35,969 nucleotides of DNA from Caldifarciminota bacterium (GTDB taxonomy: Bacteria > Hydrothermota > Tepidihabitantia > B36-G15): contig QNBE01000009.1 of NCBI GenBank assembly GCA_003645615.1, forward strand, positions 1-35,969, given 5' to 3'. The position numbers were made by a program, and so were the translations under genes. The notes under the pieces are model-generated. The model worked only from the letters and a program-made list of their open reading frames with translations. It did not search any database and was not told where the DNA came from. This document shows, piece after piece, positions 1 through 6,593 of the stretch; position 1 is the stretch's first letter, and every line of letters starts with the position of its first letter.

Positions 1-241
1 AAGGAAAAATTAACAATGTGGCCGGCAACCTTTACCTCCCATCGGTCATATTCTTCCTGAGACTCCTCGCCTTAGCGATAAAGGATTTTCTCATCTTCAC
101 CCCCACCCAGCCTCCCCCTTGATGGGGGAGGCTGGGTGGGGGTGAAGATGAGAAAATCCTTTATCGCTAAGGCGAGGAGTCTCAGGAAGAATATGACCGA
201 TGGGAGGTAAAGGTTGCCGGCCACATTGTTAATTTTTCCTT
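1..241. repeat. Perfect 118-bp inverted repeat (fold-back) at the contig end
   Basis: Bases 1-118 are the exact reverse complement of 124-241, with a 5-base centre (119-123). I compared the arms base by base and saw no mismatch; every position i pairs with 242-i. The arm runs to base 1, so its true length is unknown. The centre is a C-rich/G-rich hairpin (about 100-142) that looks like a natural REP-type element. No convincing gene lies in 1-300: the longest readable peptide on the right arm is about 20 codons. A fold-back assembly or amplification artefact is the most likely origin, since perfect symmetry without divergence at a contig end is typical of one. A real cruciform-forming element is possible. 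Confidence 0.95.
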
Positions 242-258
242 AAATAGACACAAAACTA

Positions 259-286
259 TTGTCAGATCTACAATAATAGATATGAT
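259..286 (+). promoter_or_regulatory. Candidate sigma70-type promoter of the secretin gene
   Basis: TTGTCA at 259-264 (5 of 6 to the -35 consensus) and TATGAT at 281-286 (5 of 6 to the -10 consensus) are separated by 16 bp in an A+T-rich stretch. The -10 ends 14 nt before the ATG at 301, so the predicted leader is only about 7-8 nt. GGAG at 290-293 would therefore sit at the very 5' end of the mRNA. Confidence 0.5.
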
Positions 287-300
287 TTGGGAGAAAGGGT

Positions 301-2016
301 ATGATTGTTCTTCTGTTCCTGCTTCAGATTGATACTTCAAGGATCACCCTCGACTTTCGCGATGCCGATCTACGGGATGTGATCCGGGCGATCGGTATCC
401 AGTGTGGGGTAAATATCATCCTCGATCGGGAGGTTGAGGGGAAGATCACCATCCATTTAGAGAAGATTCCACTCAGTGAGGCCCTCAGCATCATGTGCCG
501 GGCCCATGGCCTGGAACTCGTGCAGAAGGATAACTACTATCTCATCCGAAAAGGGAAGGTGGGGGAGCTCGATCTCAAAATTACCGATAAGCTTATGACC
601 ATCCACGCCCGGGATGTTCCGATCCGGCAGCTCATCGATTCCCTTACTCAGAAGAGCGGGATGAATATTGTTGTTGATCGTAGTGCCGATGGCATAATCT
701 CCGGTTCACTAACCGGGGTCGATCCTGCCGAAGGGCTAAAGACACTGCTTGCCGCCCATGGACTTCTGCTCAAGAAAATTGGCGGAATCTATTATGTCAC
801 CAAACCGGAAAAGCGTCGGGGTGGCAGAACCGGCCTCTCGGTCACCGTAACTGAGGGGAAGTTTGTCTCCCTCGATGTCACCAATGGTGATCTGGGCGAT
901 CTCCTCGACGAGATTGCCAACCAGGCCAACATCAACATTGTCCGTTATGGCGATGTGCGGGGTGTTATCAATGCCCGATTGGATCGGGTCCCCCTTGATG
1001 ATGCCCTCACCCTCATCTTCCAGGGGACAAGATATACTTTTAAAAAGATCGATGGCATCTATCTAATCGGCGATAAGTCGCTCACCTCACCGGCGGCTGC
1101 CGCCCTCACCACCGCCAAGCTAATCCCCCTCTCCCATATCAAGGCCGATCTCGTCCCCTCCCTCCTACCCCAAACAATACCGGCTGCCAATGTCAAACTG
1201 GTCAAGGAACAGAATGCCATCCTTATCTTTGGGACTGAAGATGTGATCAAGAATGCCGAGGAGTTCATAAGGACTATCGATGTCGAATCACCTCAGGTCC
1301 TCATTGAGGCGATGATCGTTGAGGTCTCGAGATCAGCAACAAGGGAGCTCGGGATAAAGGCAGGACTTAAGAGACCGGACACCACCCACCGCGCTCTCAT
1401 CCCCCAGATCCGCTATACCGCGCGGGGTGATGAGATCAACTGGCTTCTTGATACCCTTGCCCACTACCTCCACCTTACCCGTCTGGGCCATCTGCCCAAG
1501 GATTTCTGGCTCTACCTCCATCTCTTAGAATCGAAAGGAAAGGCAAGGGTGAGGGCCAATCCCAAGATTGCAACCCTGAATGGCAACGAGGCATCGATCA
1601 ATGTTGGGTGGGTGCGATACTACCGGACCACCACCGGAACCGTTGAGAATCCCATCTATCAACTCCATGCGGTCGATGCCGGGATTAAGCTCAAGATCAT
1701 CCCCTGGGTCTCATCGGCTGGTGATATCACGACTGTGATCCAGACTGAGGTATCCAACCTTAAATCGCTCGGTCCCGAAGGCCTGCCCGAGATCGCCAAG
1801 CGGACGGCAGCGACAACCATTCGATTGAAGGACGGGGAGACGATCATGATCGGGGGGTTGATCCAGAAGTCGAAGCTTAGGTCGAAGGAGCAGATCCCGA
1901 TCCTCGGTTCGATCCCGATCCTTGGTAGCCTCTTCTCCTTTACCACTTCGACTGAGGATGAGACCGAGCTTCTAATCTATATCACCCCGAGGATCATCGG
2001 TGGTGGAGTATACTAA
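301..2016 (+). CDS. Secretin (type II/IV pilus secretion outer-membrane channel, PilQ/GspD family)
   Basis: Forms the multimeric outer-membrane channel of a type IV pilus or type II secretion machine. The 571-residue protein has a very short hydrophobic N-terminus (residues 1-9). Three STN/N0-like repeats follow (about 14-80, 93-168, 187-258), each with the beta-alpha-beta pattern ending in a 'YYLI/YYVT/IYLI' strand. Next comes a secretin N domain (about 270-335), then the C-terminal secretin domain. The signature IPILGSIPILGSLF lies near residues 530-545, preceded by the 'LKDGETIMIGGLI' strand and followed by 'LLIYITPRII' at the end. The ATG at 301 is the only start after an in-frame stop at 283, and GGAG lies 7 nt upstream. 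It overlaps the next gene by 17 nt. Whether it serves pili or secretion cannot be decided, because the upstream neighbours are outside the window. Three STN-like modules is more than the usual one or two. Confidence 0.93.
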   Translation: MIVLLFLLQIDTSRITLDFRDADLRDVIRAIGIQCGVNIILDREVEGKITIHLEKIPLSEALSIMCRAHGLELVQKDNYYLIRKGKVGELDLKITDKLMTIHARDVPIRQLIDSLTQKSGMNIVVDRSADGIISGSLTGVDPAEGLKTLLAAHGLLLKKIGGIYYVTKPEKRRGGRTGLSVTVTEGKFVSLDVTNGDLGDLLDEIANQANINIVRYGDVRGVINARLDRVPLDDALTLIFQGTRYTFKKIDGIYLIGDKSLTSPAAAALTTAKLIPLSHIKADLVPSLLPQTIPAANVKLVKEQNAILIFGTEDVIKNAEEFIRTIDVESPQVLIEAMIVEVSRSATRELGIKAGLKRPDTTHRALIPQIRYTARGDEINWLLDTLAHYLHLTRLGHLPKDFWLYLHLLESKGKARVRANPKIATLNGNEASINVGWVRYYRTTTGTVENPIYQLHAVDAGIKLKIIPWVSSAGDITTVIQTEVSNLKSLGPEGLPEIAKRTAATTIRLKDGETIMIGGLIQKSKLRSKEQIPILGSIPILGSLFSFTTSTEDETELLIYITPRIIGGGVY

Positions 2017-2476
2017 GCGATTACTGATTCTTCTTCTCCTCGGCTGTGTCCATCAGAGGTTGATGATCACCCCGGTAATGGTGAAAGTTGAAGGAGAAAG
2101 AGGAAGGGACTTTCCGATCATCGGTGCTACGATAGTCGCCGATCTGATTCAGGAGCCAGGGATCATCATCCTCCAATCGGATTCTGAGATCAAACCAGAC
2201 TATCTTATCCGTTATGAGGTCCTCTCCTGCTCCCCACCCGGTGCGATCGACGAACGGGCCCGCATCGTTCTTCTTGTCAACCTAATTAAGGAGGACCGGA
2301 TACTGAAATCAAAAATCTATGATCTTAAAGGTGAGGATCTGATAACTGTGAAGAGACAATCGGGTCGTCGGGCGGCCCGGGATCTTGGGAGGGCATTGAG
2401 GGATATTATCCTGGAATCACCGAGACCGCCTTCTTCCCCCCACTCCGATAGTGGAAGTGGACAATCCCATCGGTGA
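2000..2476 (+). CDS. Small lipoprotein, candidate secretin pilotin
   Basis: A 158-residue predicted outer-membrane lipoprotein. After a basic start (K6, R7) come the hydrophobic segment LLILLLLG and Cys16, a good lipobox. Residues 20-135 alternate beta strands and helices in a pattern reminiscent of LptE/CsgG/LpoB-type lipoproteins; I do not recognise a specific family. The start is GTG at 2000 (a second GTG follows at 2003), with GAGG 7 nt upstream inside the secretin gene, so the two genes are probably translationally coupled. Position immediately after a secretin suggests a pilotin or accessory lipoprotein; this is inference from context. The last 23 codons (Pro/Ser/Gly-rich, disordered-looking) are antisense to the end of rpmA. 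Confidence 0.75.
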   Translation: MVEYTKRLLILLLLGCVHQRLMITPVMVKVEGERGRDFPIIGATIVADLIQEPGIIILQSDSEIKPDYLIRYEVLSCSPPGAIDERARIVLLVNLIKEDRILKSKIYDLKGEDLITVKRQSGRRAARDLGRALRDIILESPRPPSSPHSDSGSGQSHR

Positions 2477-2660
2477 GGGCGAATAAGGTATCATCCTTGC
2501 CCCGACCGACATTGGTCCCGGGATAGACCCTGGTTCCACGCTGACGGACAATAATATTCCCCGCCCGGACAAACTGTCCTGAGAAACACTTTATCCCGAG
2601 CCGTTTGGAGTGGGAGTCGCGGCCATTCCTCGATGCTCCAACACCCTTCTTATGAGCCAT
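2406..2660 (-). CDS. rpmA: 50S ribosomal protein L27
   Basis: Ribosomal protein L27, a large-subunit component whose N-terminal tail reaches the peptidyl-transferase centre. It has 84 residues, the usual length. The N-terminus begins [16 protein letters not shown], essentially the family signature, followed by '[13 protein letters not shown]', '[13 protein letters not shown]' and '[11 protein letters not shown]'. There is no cleavable N-terminal extension of the Firmicutes type. A strong AGGAGG precedes the ATG at 2660. It is the last gene of the gap-pgk-tpiA-secG-rplU-rpmA run, 8 nt after rplU. obg, which often follows rpmA, is absent; instead the gene runs 71 bp into the convergent lipoprotein gene. 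Confidence 0.97.
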   Translation of the reverse strand: MAHKKGVGASRNGRDSHSKRLGIKCFSGQFVRAGNIIVRQRGTRVYPGTNVGRGKDDTLFALTDGIVHFHYRSGGKKAVSVIPG

Positions 2661-2668
2661 ACTACCTC

Positions 2669-2983
2669 CTAATGGGCAACGATCTCTGAGATCCTCACCC
2701 TTGAGAAATCCTGCCGGTGGCCGGTCAGCCGCCGATAGTTCTTCTTCCGTTTATACTTGAAGACGAGGATCTTATCCATCCTCCCGGTCTGGACGATCTT
2801 ACCTTTAACCTCAACATCGTCCAGCACCGGCCTTCCGACATGGAGCTCTCCATCATCCTGATAGAGGAGGACCTCACCCAATTTGATCTCCTCCCCCTCC
2901 TTTCCGATTCGGGCTGGAATAATGATCTCATCGCCAGGTTTCACCAGATACTGGAACCCTTTTATCCTGACCACTGCAAACAT
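2669..2983 (-). CDS. rplU: 50S ribosomal protein L21
   Basis: Ribosomal protein L21, a 23S rRNA-binding large-subunit protein; 104 residues, normal length. Diagnostic features are the start [18 protein letters not shown], the central '[25 protein letters not shown]' region, and the basic C-terminal motif '[16 protein letters not shown]'. The ATG at 2983 is preferred over the in-frame GTG at 2986 because GGAGG lies 6 nt upstream and because ATG shares one base with the secG stop (TGATG). This implies reinitiation after secG. rplU-rpmA is the normal ribosomal pair, but its position behind tpiA-secG is less common. Confidence 0.96.
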   Translation of the reverse strand: MFAVVRIKGFQYLVKPGDEIIIPARIGKEGEEIKLGEVLLYQDDGELHVGRPVLDDVEVKGKIVQTGRMDKILVFKYKRKKNYRRLTGHRQDFSRVRISEIVAH

Positions 2984-3345
2984 CACTCTCCTCCACCAGG
3001 TATCGGCGGCCCTTCTGGCAGCTCCGGCTCCTCTTCGGGAACAATTGGCTGGATACCAGTGGGAAGTTCTGGGGCTGGTTCCTTAAGGATCTCTTCGGTG
3101 GCGGTCTTCATCCTCGGACTCCGATAGGTAATGACGAGAAGGAGTGAGGTAATGAAGAAGGCAACCGCAAGACCAGAGGTCACCTTCATCAGGAATGGAG
3201 CCGCCCCCCTGCCACCGAATAGGGTCTCGGTTCCGCCACCACCGAAGACACTGGAAAGGCCGGTCCCTTTGGTCTGCTGGATAAGGACCGCGATGATGAG
3301 CAGCACCGAGACCAGAACATGGAAGGCGATCAGAAGGCCATACAT
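2983..3345 (-). CDS. secG: Preprotein translocase subunit SecG
   Basis: SecG is the small membrane subunit of the SecYEG translocon and assists SecA-driven export. The 120-residue protein has two transmembrane helices (about 3-22 and 53-74) separated by the conserved cytoplasmic loop 'QQTKGTGLSSVFGGGG', including the family's Gly-rich FGG signature. The Pro/Glu-rich C-terminal tail (about 85-120) is longer than in compact SecG proteins and looks disordered. The ATG at 3345 is chosen over GTG at 3348 because GGAGG lies 5 nt upstream and the ATG shares one base with the tpiA stop (TGATG). The tpiA-secG link is common in bacteria. Confidence 0.94.
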   Translation of the reverse strand: MYGLLIAFHVLVSVLLIIAVLIQQTKGTGLSSVFGGGGTETLFGGRGAAPFLMKVTSGLAVAFFITSLLLVITYRSPRMKTATEEILKEPAPELPTGIQPIVPEEEPELPEGPPIPGGGE

Positions 3346-4082
3346 CACAACCTCCGGAATCTGACAATCCGACCAAACTTCTGCCGGTCGAGACTGGCAC
3401 CACCAACCAGAACCCCATCGATCTCGGATTCGCTCATGAGGGAATCGATATTCTCAGGCTTCACACTGCCTCCATAGAGGATAATAACTTCCTCACCGGG
3501 ATAGCCATTGGTGGTGAGCCAGTCACGAATAAATCGGTGCACCTCGACCACCTGATCCGGTGTGGCAGTCCTTCCGGTTCCAATCGCCCAGACCGGTTCA
3601 TAAGCGATTATAAACGGGGGTGTGACTCCGTCAAGATCGATCTTGAGCTGAGATTCCACCACCTCAAATGTCCGGCCCTCTTCCCTCTCCTCGAGCCGCT
3701 CCCCGATACAGAGGACCGGGATGATCCGGCTCTCTCTCACCCTTTTCAGCTTCCGATTGAGGAGTTCATCATCCTCACCCAATCTTCTCCGTTCAGAATG
3801 TCCGATCAGGACATAGTCGCAACCGAGTTCTTCCAGAAATTCCAGTGCGATCTCACCGGTATAGGGACCGGGTGGTTCGCAGTAGACATTCTGGGCCCCA
3901 TAGCGGATCCGACTGCTTCCCAGGACTTCCTTGGCAATTGGAAGGGAGACAAATGGAGGAAAGACCGCAACTTCTTGGTCATCAACATCCTTAAGATCAT
4001 TTAAGAGCTCGACTAAGAAATCCTTCGTCTCCCGCGGTCCTTTGTTCATCTTCCAGTTTCCGAAGATGTGCGGTCTACGCAT
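3345..4082 (-). CDS. tpiA: Triosephosphate isomerase
   Basis: Interconverts dihydroxyacetone phosphate and glyceraldehyde 3-phosphate in glycolysis and gluconeogenesis. The 245-residue TIM barrel carries all key residues: N9 and K11 in 'GNWKMN', the electrophile H95 in 'IGHSERR', the catalytic base E162 in 'AYEPVWAIGTG' (which also starts the mobile loop 6), and phosphate-binding 'YGGSVKPEN' and 'GVLVGGASL'. The ATG at 4082 is chosen because it begins directly before the first beta strand and overlaps the end of pgk by 8 nt. A longer reading frame exists upstream, but it lies wholly inside pgk. No clear ribosome-binding site is visible, so translation probably depends on coupling to pgk. Confidence 0.96.
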   Translation of the reverse strand: MRRPHIFGNWKMNKGPRETKDFLVELLNDLKDVDDQEVAVFPPFVSLPIAKEVLGSSRIRYGAQNVYCEPPGPYTGEIALEFLEELGCDYVLIGHSERRRLGEDDELLNRKLKRVRESRIIPVLCIGERLEEREEGRTFEVVESQLKIDLDGVTPPFIIAYEPVWAIGTGRTATPDQVVEVHRFIRDWLTTNGYPGEEVIILYGGSVKPENIDSLMSESEIDGVLVGGASLDRQKFGRIVRFRRL

Positions 4083-5253
4083 AGAGGATTTCAACCCCGG
4101 GCAGCTTGGTTCCAGAGAGATACTCCAGAAATGCCCCACCTGCAGTAGAGATGTGACTCATCTGTTCAGCGACACCGAAACGGTTGACCGCCGCAACCGT
4201 CTCACCACCTCCAACCACTGCAATCCCCCCCGCAGAAGCTGTTTCAGCAATGGCCTGGGCCACCGCCTTGGTCCCATCGGCAAAGGTGGTATACTCGAAG
4301 ATCCCCATCGGACCGTTCCAGAGCAGGGTCTTACTCTTCTTAATCAGCTCACAGTATCGTTTAATCGTCTCGTCACCGATATCTACCCCGATCTTGGTCC
4401 TCGGTATCTCCTCCACCGAGACATTCTGGACCATCTGATTGGGACCGATCCGATCGGCAACCTTGCAATCAACCGGCAGGATGAGTCGTTCGTTCGATAG
4501 AAGCTGTTTTGCCTCGCTTAAGAAATCGAGATCGACGATCGAACTCCCAACCTCCAACCCCTTTGCCTTGAAGAAGGTAAAGATCATCCCCCCACCAAGG
4601 ATAAGATGGTCAACCTTCTGGAGGAGATGCTTTATCACCGGGAGTTTGGTCTGGAGCTTTTTACCGCCAATGATTGCAATCAGGGGGCGTTGCGGTTCCT
4701 TTAAAACCATATCGAGGTATTGGATCTCCTTGGCCATAAGATAACCAGCCACAACCGGTTTAAGGAATCGGGCCACACCAACGACGGAAGCATGGGCCCG
4801 ATGGGCGGCAGAGAAGGCATCAATCACATAGGCATCGAGCTGGGAGGCGAGTTGACGGGCGAACTCCTCATCGTTTTTTGTCTCTTCGGGGTGAAAACGG
4901 ACATTCTCAAGCAGGAGAATCTCGCCCGGTCTCAGGTTCGCCTTCATCCGCTCAACATCATCACCAACACAATCCGGTGCAAACTTGACCTCCTGTCTCA
5001 AAATCTGACCCAGGCGTTTGGCGATTGGACGGAGGGAGAGGGAGGAGTCAAATCCGGTGGGTCGGCCGAGATGGGAGGCGATCACCAGGGCAACATTCTT
5101 CTCCAAAAGGGTCTTGATCGTAGGGACGGCAGCACGGATCCTGGTATCATCGGTTATATTGGCCCACTCATCGAGGGGGACATTGAAATCAACCCGGAGA
5201 TAGACCTTCTTCCCCCCTAAAACGACATCATCGATCGTCTTCAATGATATCAC
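4075..5253 (-). CDS. pgk: Phosphoglycerate kinase
   Basis: Transfers phosphate between 1,3-bisphosphoglycerate and ADP in glycolysis. The 392-residue protein is the standard length. Visible motifs are the N-terminal 'YLRVDFNVPLD' substrate loop, 'DDTRIRAAVPTI', 'SHLGRP', 'LLENVRFHPEE', 'AFSAAHRAHAS', and C-terminal nucleotide-binding 'NGPMGIFEY' and 'VVGGGETVAAV'. 'FSAAHR' replaces the more common 'FGxAHR', a conservative change. The start is GTG at 5253, which forms a GTGA overlap with the gap stop; a TTG three codons later is the alternative. An upstream reading-frame extension lies inside gap and has no family similarity. Confidence 0.95.
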   Translation of the reverse strand: MISLKTIDDVVLGGKKVYLRVDFNVPLDEWANITDDTRIRAAVPTIKTLLEKNVALVIASHLGRPTGFDSSLSLRPIAKRLGQILRQEVKFAPDCVGDDVERMKANLRPGEILLLENVRFHPEETKNDEEFARQLASQLDAYVIDAFSAAHRAHASVVGVARFLKPVVAGYLMAKEIQYLDMVLKEPQRPLIAIIGGKKLQTKLPVIKHLLQKVDHLILGGGMIFTFFKAKGLEVGSSIVDLDFLSEAKQLLSNERLILPVDCKVADRIGPNQMVQNVSVEEIPRTKIGVDIGDETIKRYCELIKKSKTLLWNGPMGIFEYTTFADGTKAVAQAIAETASAGGIAVVGGGETVAAVNRFGVAEQMSHISTAGGAFLEYLSGTKLPGVEILYA

Positions 5254-6257
5254 CCCTTCCTCTTCAAGACATATTCGAGGAGGTCGATAACCCTGACCGC
5301 ATAAGCCCACTCATTATCATACCAGGCGATGACCTTGCAAAGGTTGGGTTTGATCACCTTGGTAAGCAGAGAGTCAAAAACCGCGGAGTGGGGATTGCCG
5401 ATGATATCGGCGGAGACGATTGGATCGGTGCAGTATTCTAAGATCCCCTTTAGCGGACCATTGGCCGCATCAGCCATCGCCCGATTGATTGACTCGACAT
5501 CGACCTCGGACTCGAGTTCGCAGATGAAGTCGATCATCGAAGCATCGGCAACCGGAACCCGAACCGCAATCGCATCGAGTCTGCCGGCCAGATCCGGAAA
5601 GACCTCGATAATCGCTTTGGCCGCTCCCGTTGAGGTGGGGATCATCGAGACCATTGCCGCACGTGCACGCCTAAGATCCTTATGAGGAAAGTCGAGGATC
5701 CTTTGATCATTGGTATAGGCATGGATTGTGGTCATGAACCCTCGCCTGATCTTGAACTTCTCATGGAGAACCTTCACGATCGGGGCAAAGCAGTTGGTGG
5801 TACAGGAAGCATTGGAGATGATCCGGTCGGTGGTGGGGTTGTAATTCTGCTCATTAACCCCCATTACGAAGGCCGGGATCTCATCCCTTCCGGGAGCGGT
5901 CAGTATCACCATCTCCGCACCAGAAGAGAGGTGCTTCTCTGCATCGGCCCGCTTGCGGAATTTGCCCGTGGCCTCGATGACGATTTCCACACCGAGCTCC
6001 TTCCAGGGGAGCTTGGCCGGATCCTTCTCCGCATAGACACGATACTCCTTGCCATCAACAGAGAATCCGGCCTCGGTCACCTCGATTCTTCCATTGAATT
6101 TACCGTGGACCGAATCGAATTTCAATAGATGGGCAAGGGTATTGGCATCGGTGAGGTCATTGACCGCAACGATATCAAATGACTCCTTCTGATATCCCGC
6201 CCGAAAACAGAGCCGGCCAATCCGTCCAAAACCATTTATTGCGACCTTAACTGCCAT
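5250..6257 (-). CDS. gap: Glyceraldehyde-3-phosphate dehydrogenase, type I
   Basis: Oxidises and phosphorylates glyceraldehyde 3-phosphate to 1,3-bisphosphoglycerate with NAD+. The 335-residue protein starts with the Rossmann motif 'INGFGRIGR'. 'NDL' at 33-35 fits NAD+ preference. The active-site loop is 'SNASCTTNC' with nucleophile C152, paired with H179 in 'MTTIHAYTNDQ'. The C-terminal 'WYDNEWAYAVRVIDL' is intact. The ATG at 6257 is preferred to GTG at 6263 because AGGAGG sits 5 nt upstream. It is the first gene of the minus-strand operon and has a good promoter immediately upstream (6276-6303). Confidence 0.97.
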   Translation of the reverse strand: MAVKVAINGFGRIGRLCFRAGYQKESFDIVAVNDLTDANTLAHLLKFDSVHGKFNGRIEVTEAGFSVDGKEYRVYAEKDPAKLPWKELGVEIVIEATGKFRKRADAEKHLSSGAEMVILTAPGRDEIPAFVMGVNEQNYNPTTDRIISNASCTTNCFAPIVKVLHEKFKIRRGFMTTIHAYTNDQRILDFPHKDLRRARAAMVSMIPTSTGAAKAIIEVFPDLAGRLDAIAVRVPVADASMIDFICELESEVDVESINRAMADAANGPLKGILEYCTDPIVSADIIGNPHSAVFDSLLTKVIKPNLCKVIAWYDNEWAYAVRVIDLLEYVLKRKG

Positions 6258-6275
6258 GGACACCTCCTCAACAGA

Positions 6276-6303
6276 ATCCTATCGACACCGGAAAAGTTGT
6301 CAA
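6276..6303 (-). promoter_or_regulatory. Candidate promoter of the gap operon
   Basis: Reading the minus strand, a perfect TTGACA -35 box (6303-6298) is followed after 16 bp by TAGGAT (6281-6276, 4 of 6 to the -10 consensus). The -10 ends 18 nt before the gap ATG, leaving a leader of about 12 nt that is essentially just the ribosome-binding site. Confidence 0.6.
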
Positions 6304-6328
6304 GAAGCGGATAAGGCATCAACGCCTC

Positions 6329-6356
6329 TTGTCTTAACCCGATTTCTAATTAGAAT
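6329..6356 (+). promoter_or_regulatory. Candidate promoter of the oxidoreductase operon
   Basis: TTGTCT (6329-6334, 4 of 6) and TAGAAT (6351-6356, 5 of 6) are separated by 16 bp. The -10 ends 18 nt before the ATG at 6375, the same geometry as the divergent gap promoter. A strong AAAGGAGGT at 6364-6372 would lie almost at the 5' end of the mRNA. Confidence 0.5.
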
Positions 6357-6374
6357 TACTCCGAAAGGAGGTTT

Positions 6375-6593
6375 ATGCCCAAGAATCGGACTGAAGTCCT
6401 GGTGGATGTCTGTAAAGGCTGCGGCCTTTGTGTAGAATTCTGTCCCAAGAAGATCATCCGGCTTTCTGATGATATCAATTCGAGCGGTTACCATCCGGCT
6501 GAGATTATCGATCAGGAGAAGTGTATCGGCTGCGGCTTCTGCTACCTTATCTGTCCGGAGCCGGCAATGGTGATCTATCGGGAGGAGCGATGA
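6375..6593 (+). CDS. korD: 2-oxoacid:ferredoxin oxidoreductase, delta (4Fe-4S ferredoxin) subunit
   Basis: A 72-residue ferredoxin-like subunit that passes electrons from the catalytic core to external ferredoxin. Two complete CxxCxxCxxxCP motifs are visible, beginning at C13 (CKGCGLCVEFCP) and near C49 (CIGCGFCYLICP), so it binds two [4Fe-4S] clusters. AAAGGAGGT lies just upstream of the ATG. It overlaps the alpha-subunit gene by 4 nt (ATGA). Together with the next three genes it forms a D-A-B-C four-subunit enzyme. Family members act on 2-oxoglutarate (Kor), branched 2-oxoacids (Vor) or pyruvate; the symbol is positional and the substrate is not established. Confidence 0.88.
   Translation: MPKNRTEVLVDVCKGCGLCVEFCPKKIIRLSDDINSSGYHPAEIIDQEKCIGCGFCYLICPEPAMVIYREER

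Noticed and set aside
100-142. The C-rich/G-rich hairpin as a transcription terminator
   Set aside because: No T-run follows, and the whole region is part of the suspected fold-back.
124-342. A possible upstream gene end reading into the secretin start
   Set aside because: One frame is open for about 60 codons from an in-frame stop near 160 to about 342 and looks mildly protein-like. However, it crosses the A+T-rich promoter region and I recognise no family, so it is probably chance.
4083-4139. N-terminal extension of tpiA
   Set aside because: The extra codons lie inside pgk and precede the first conserved strand; the ATG at 4082 gives the family's normal length.
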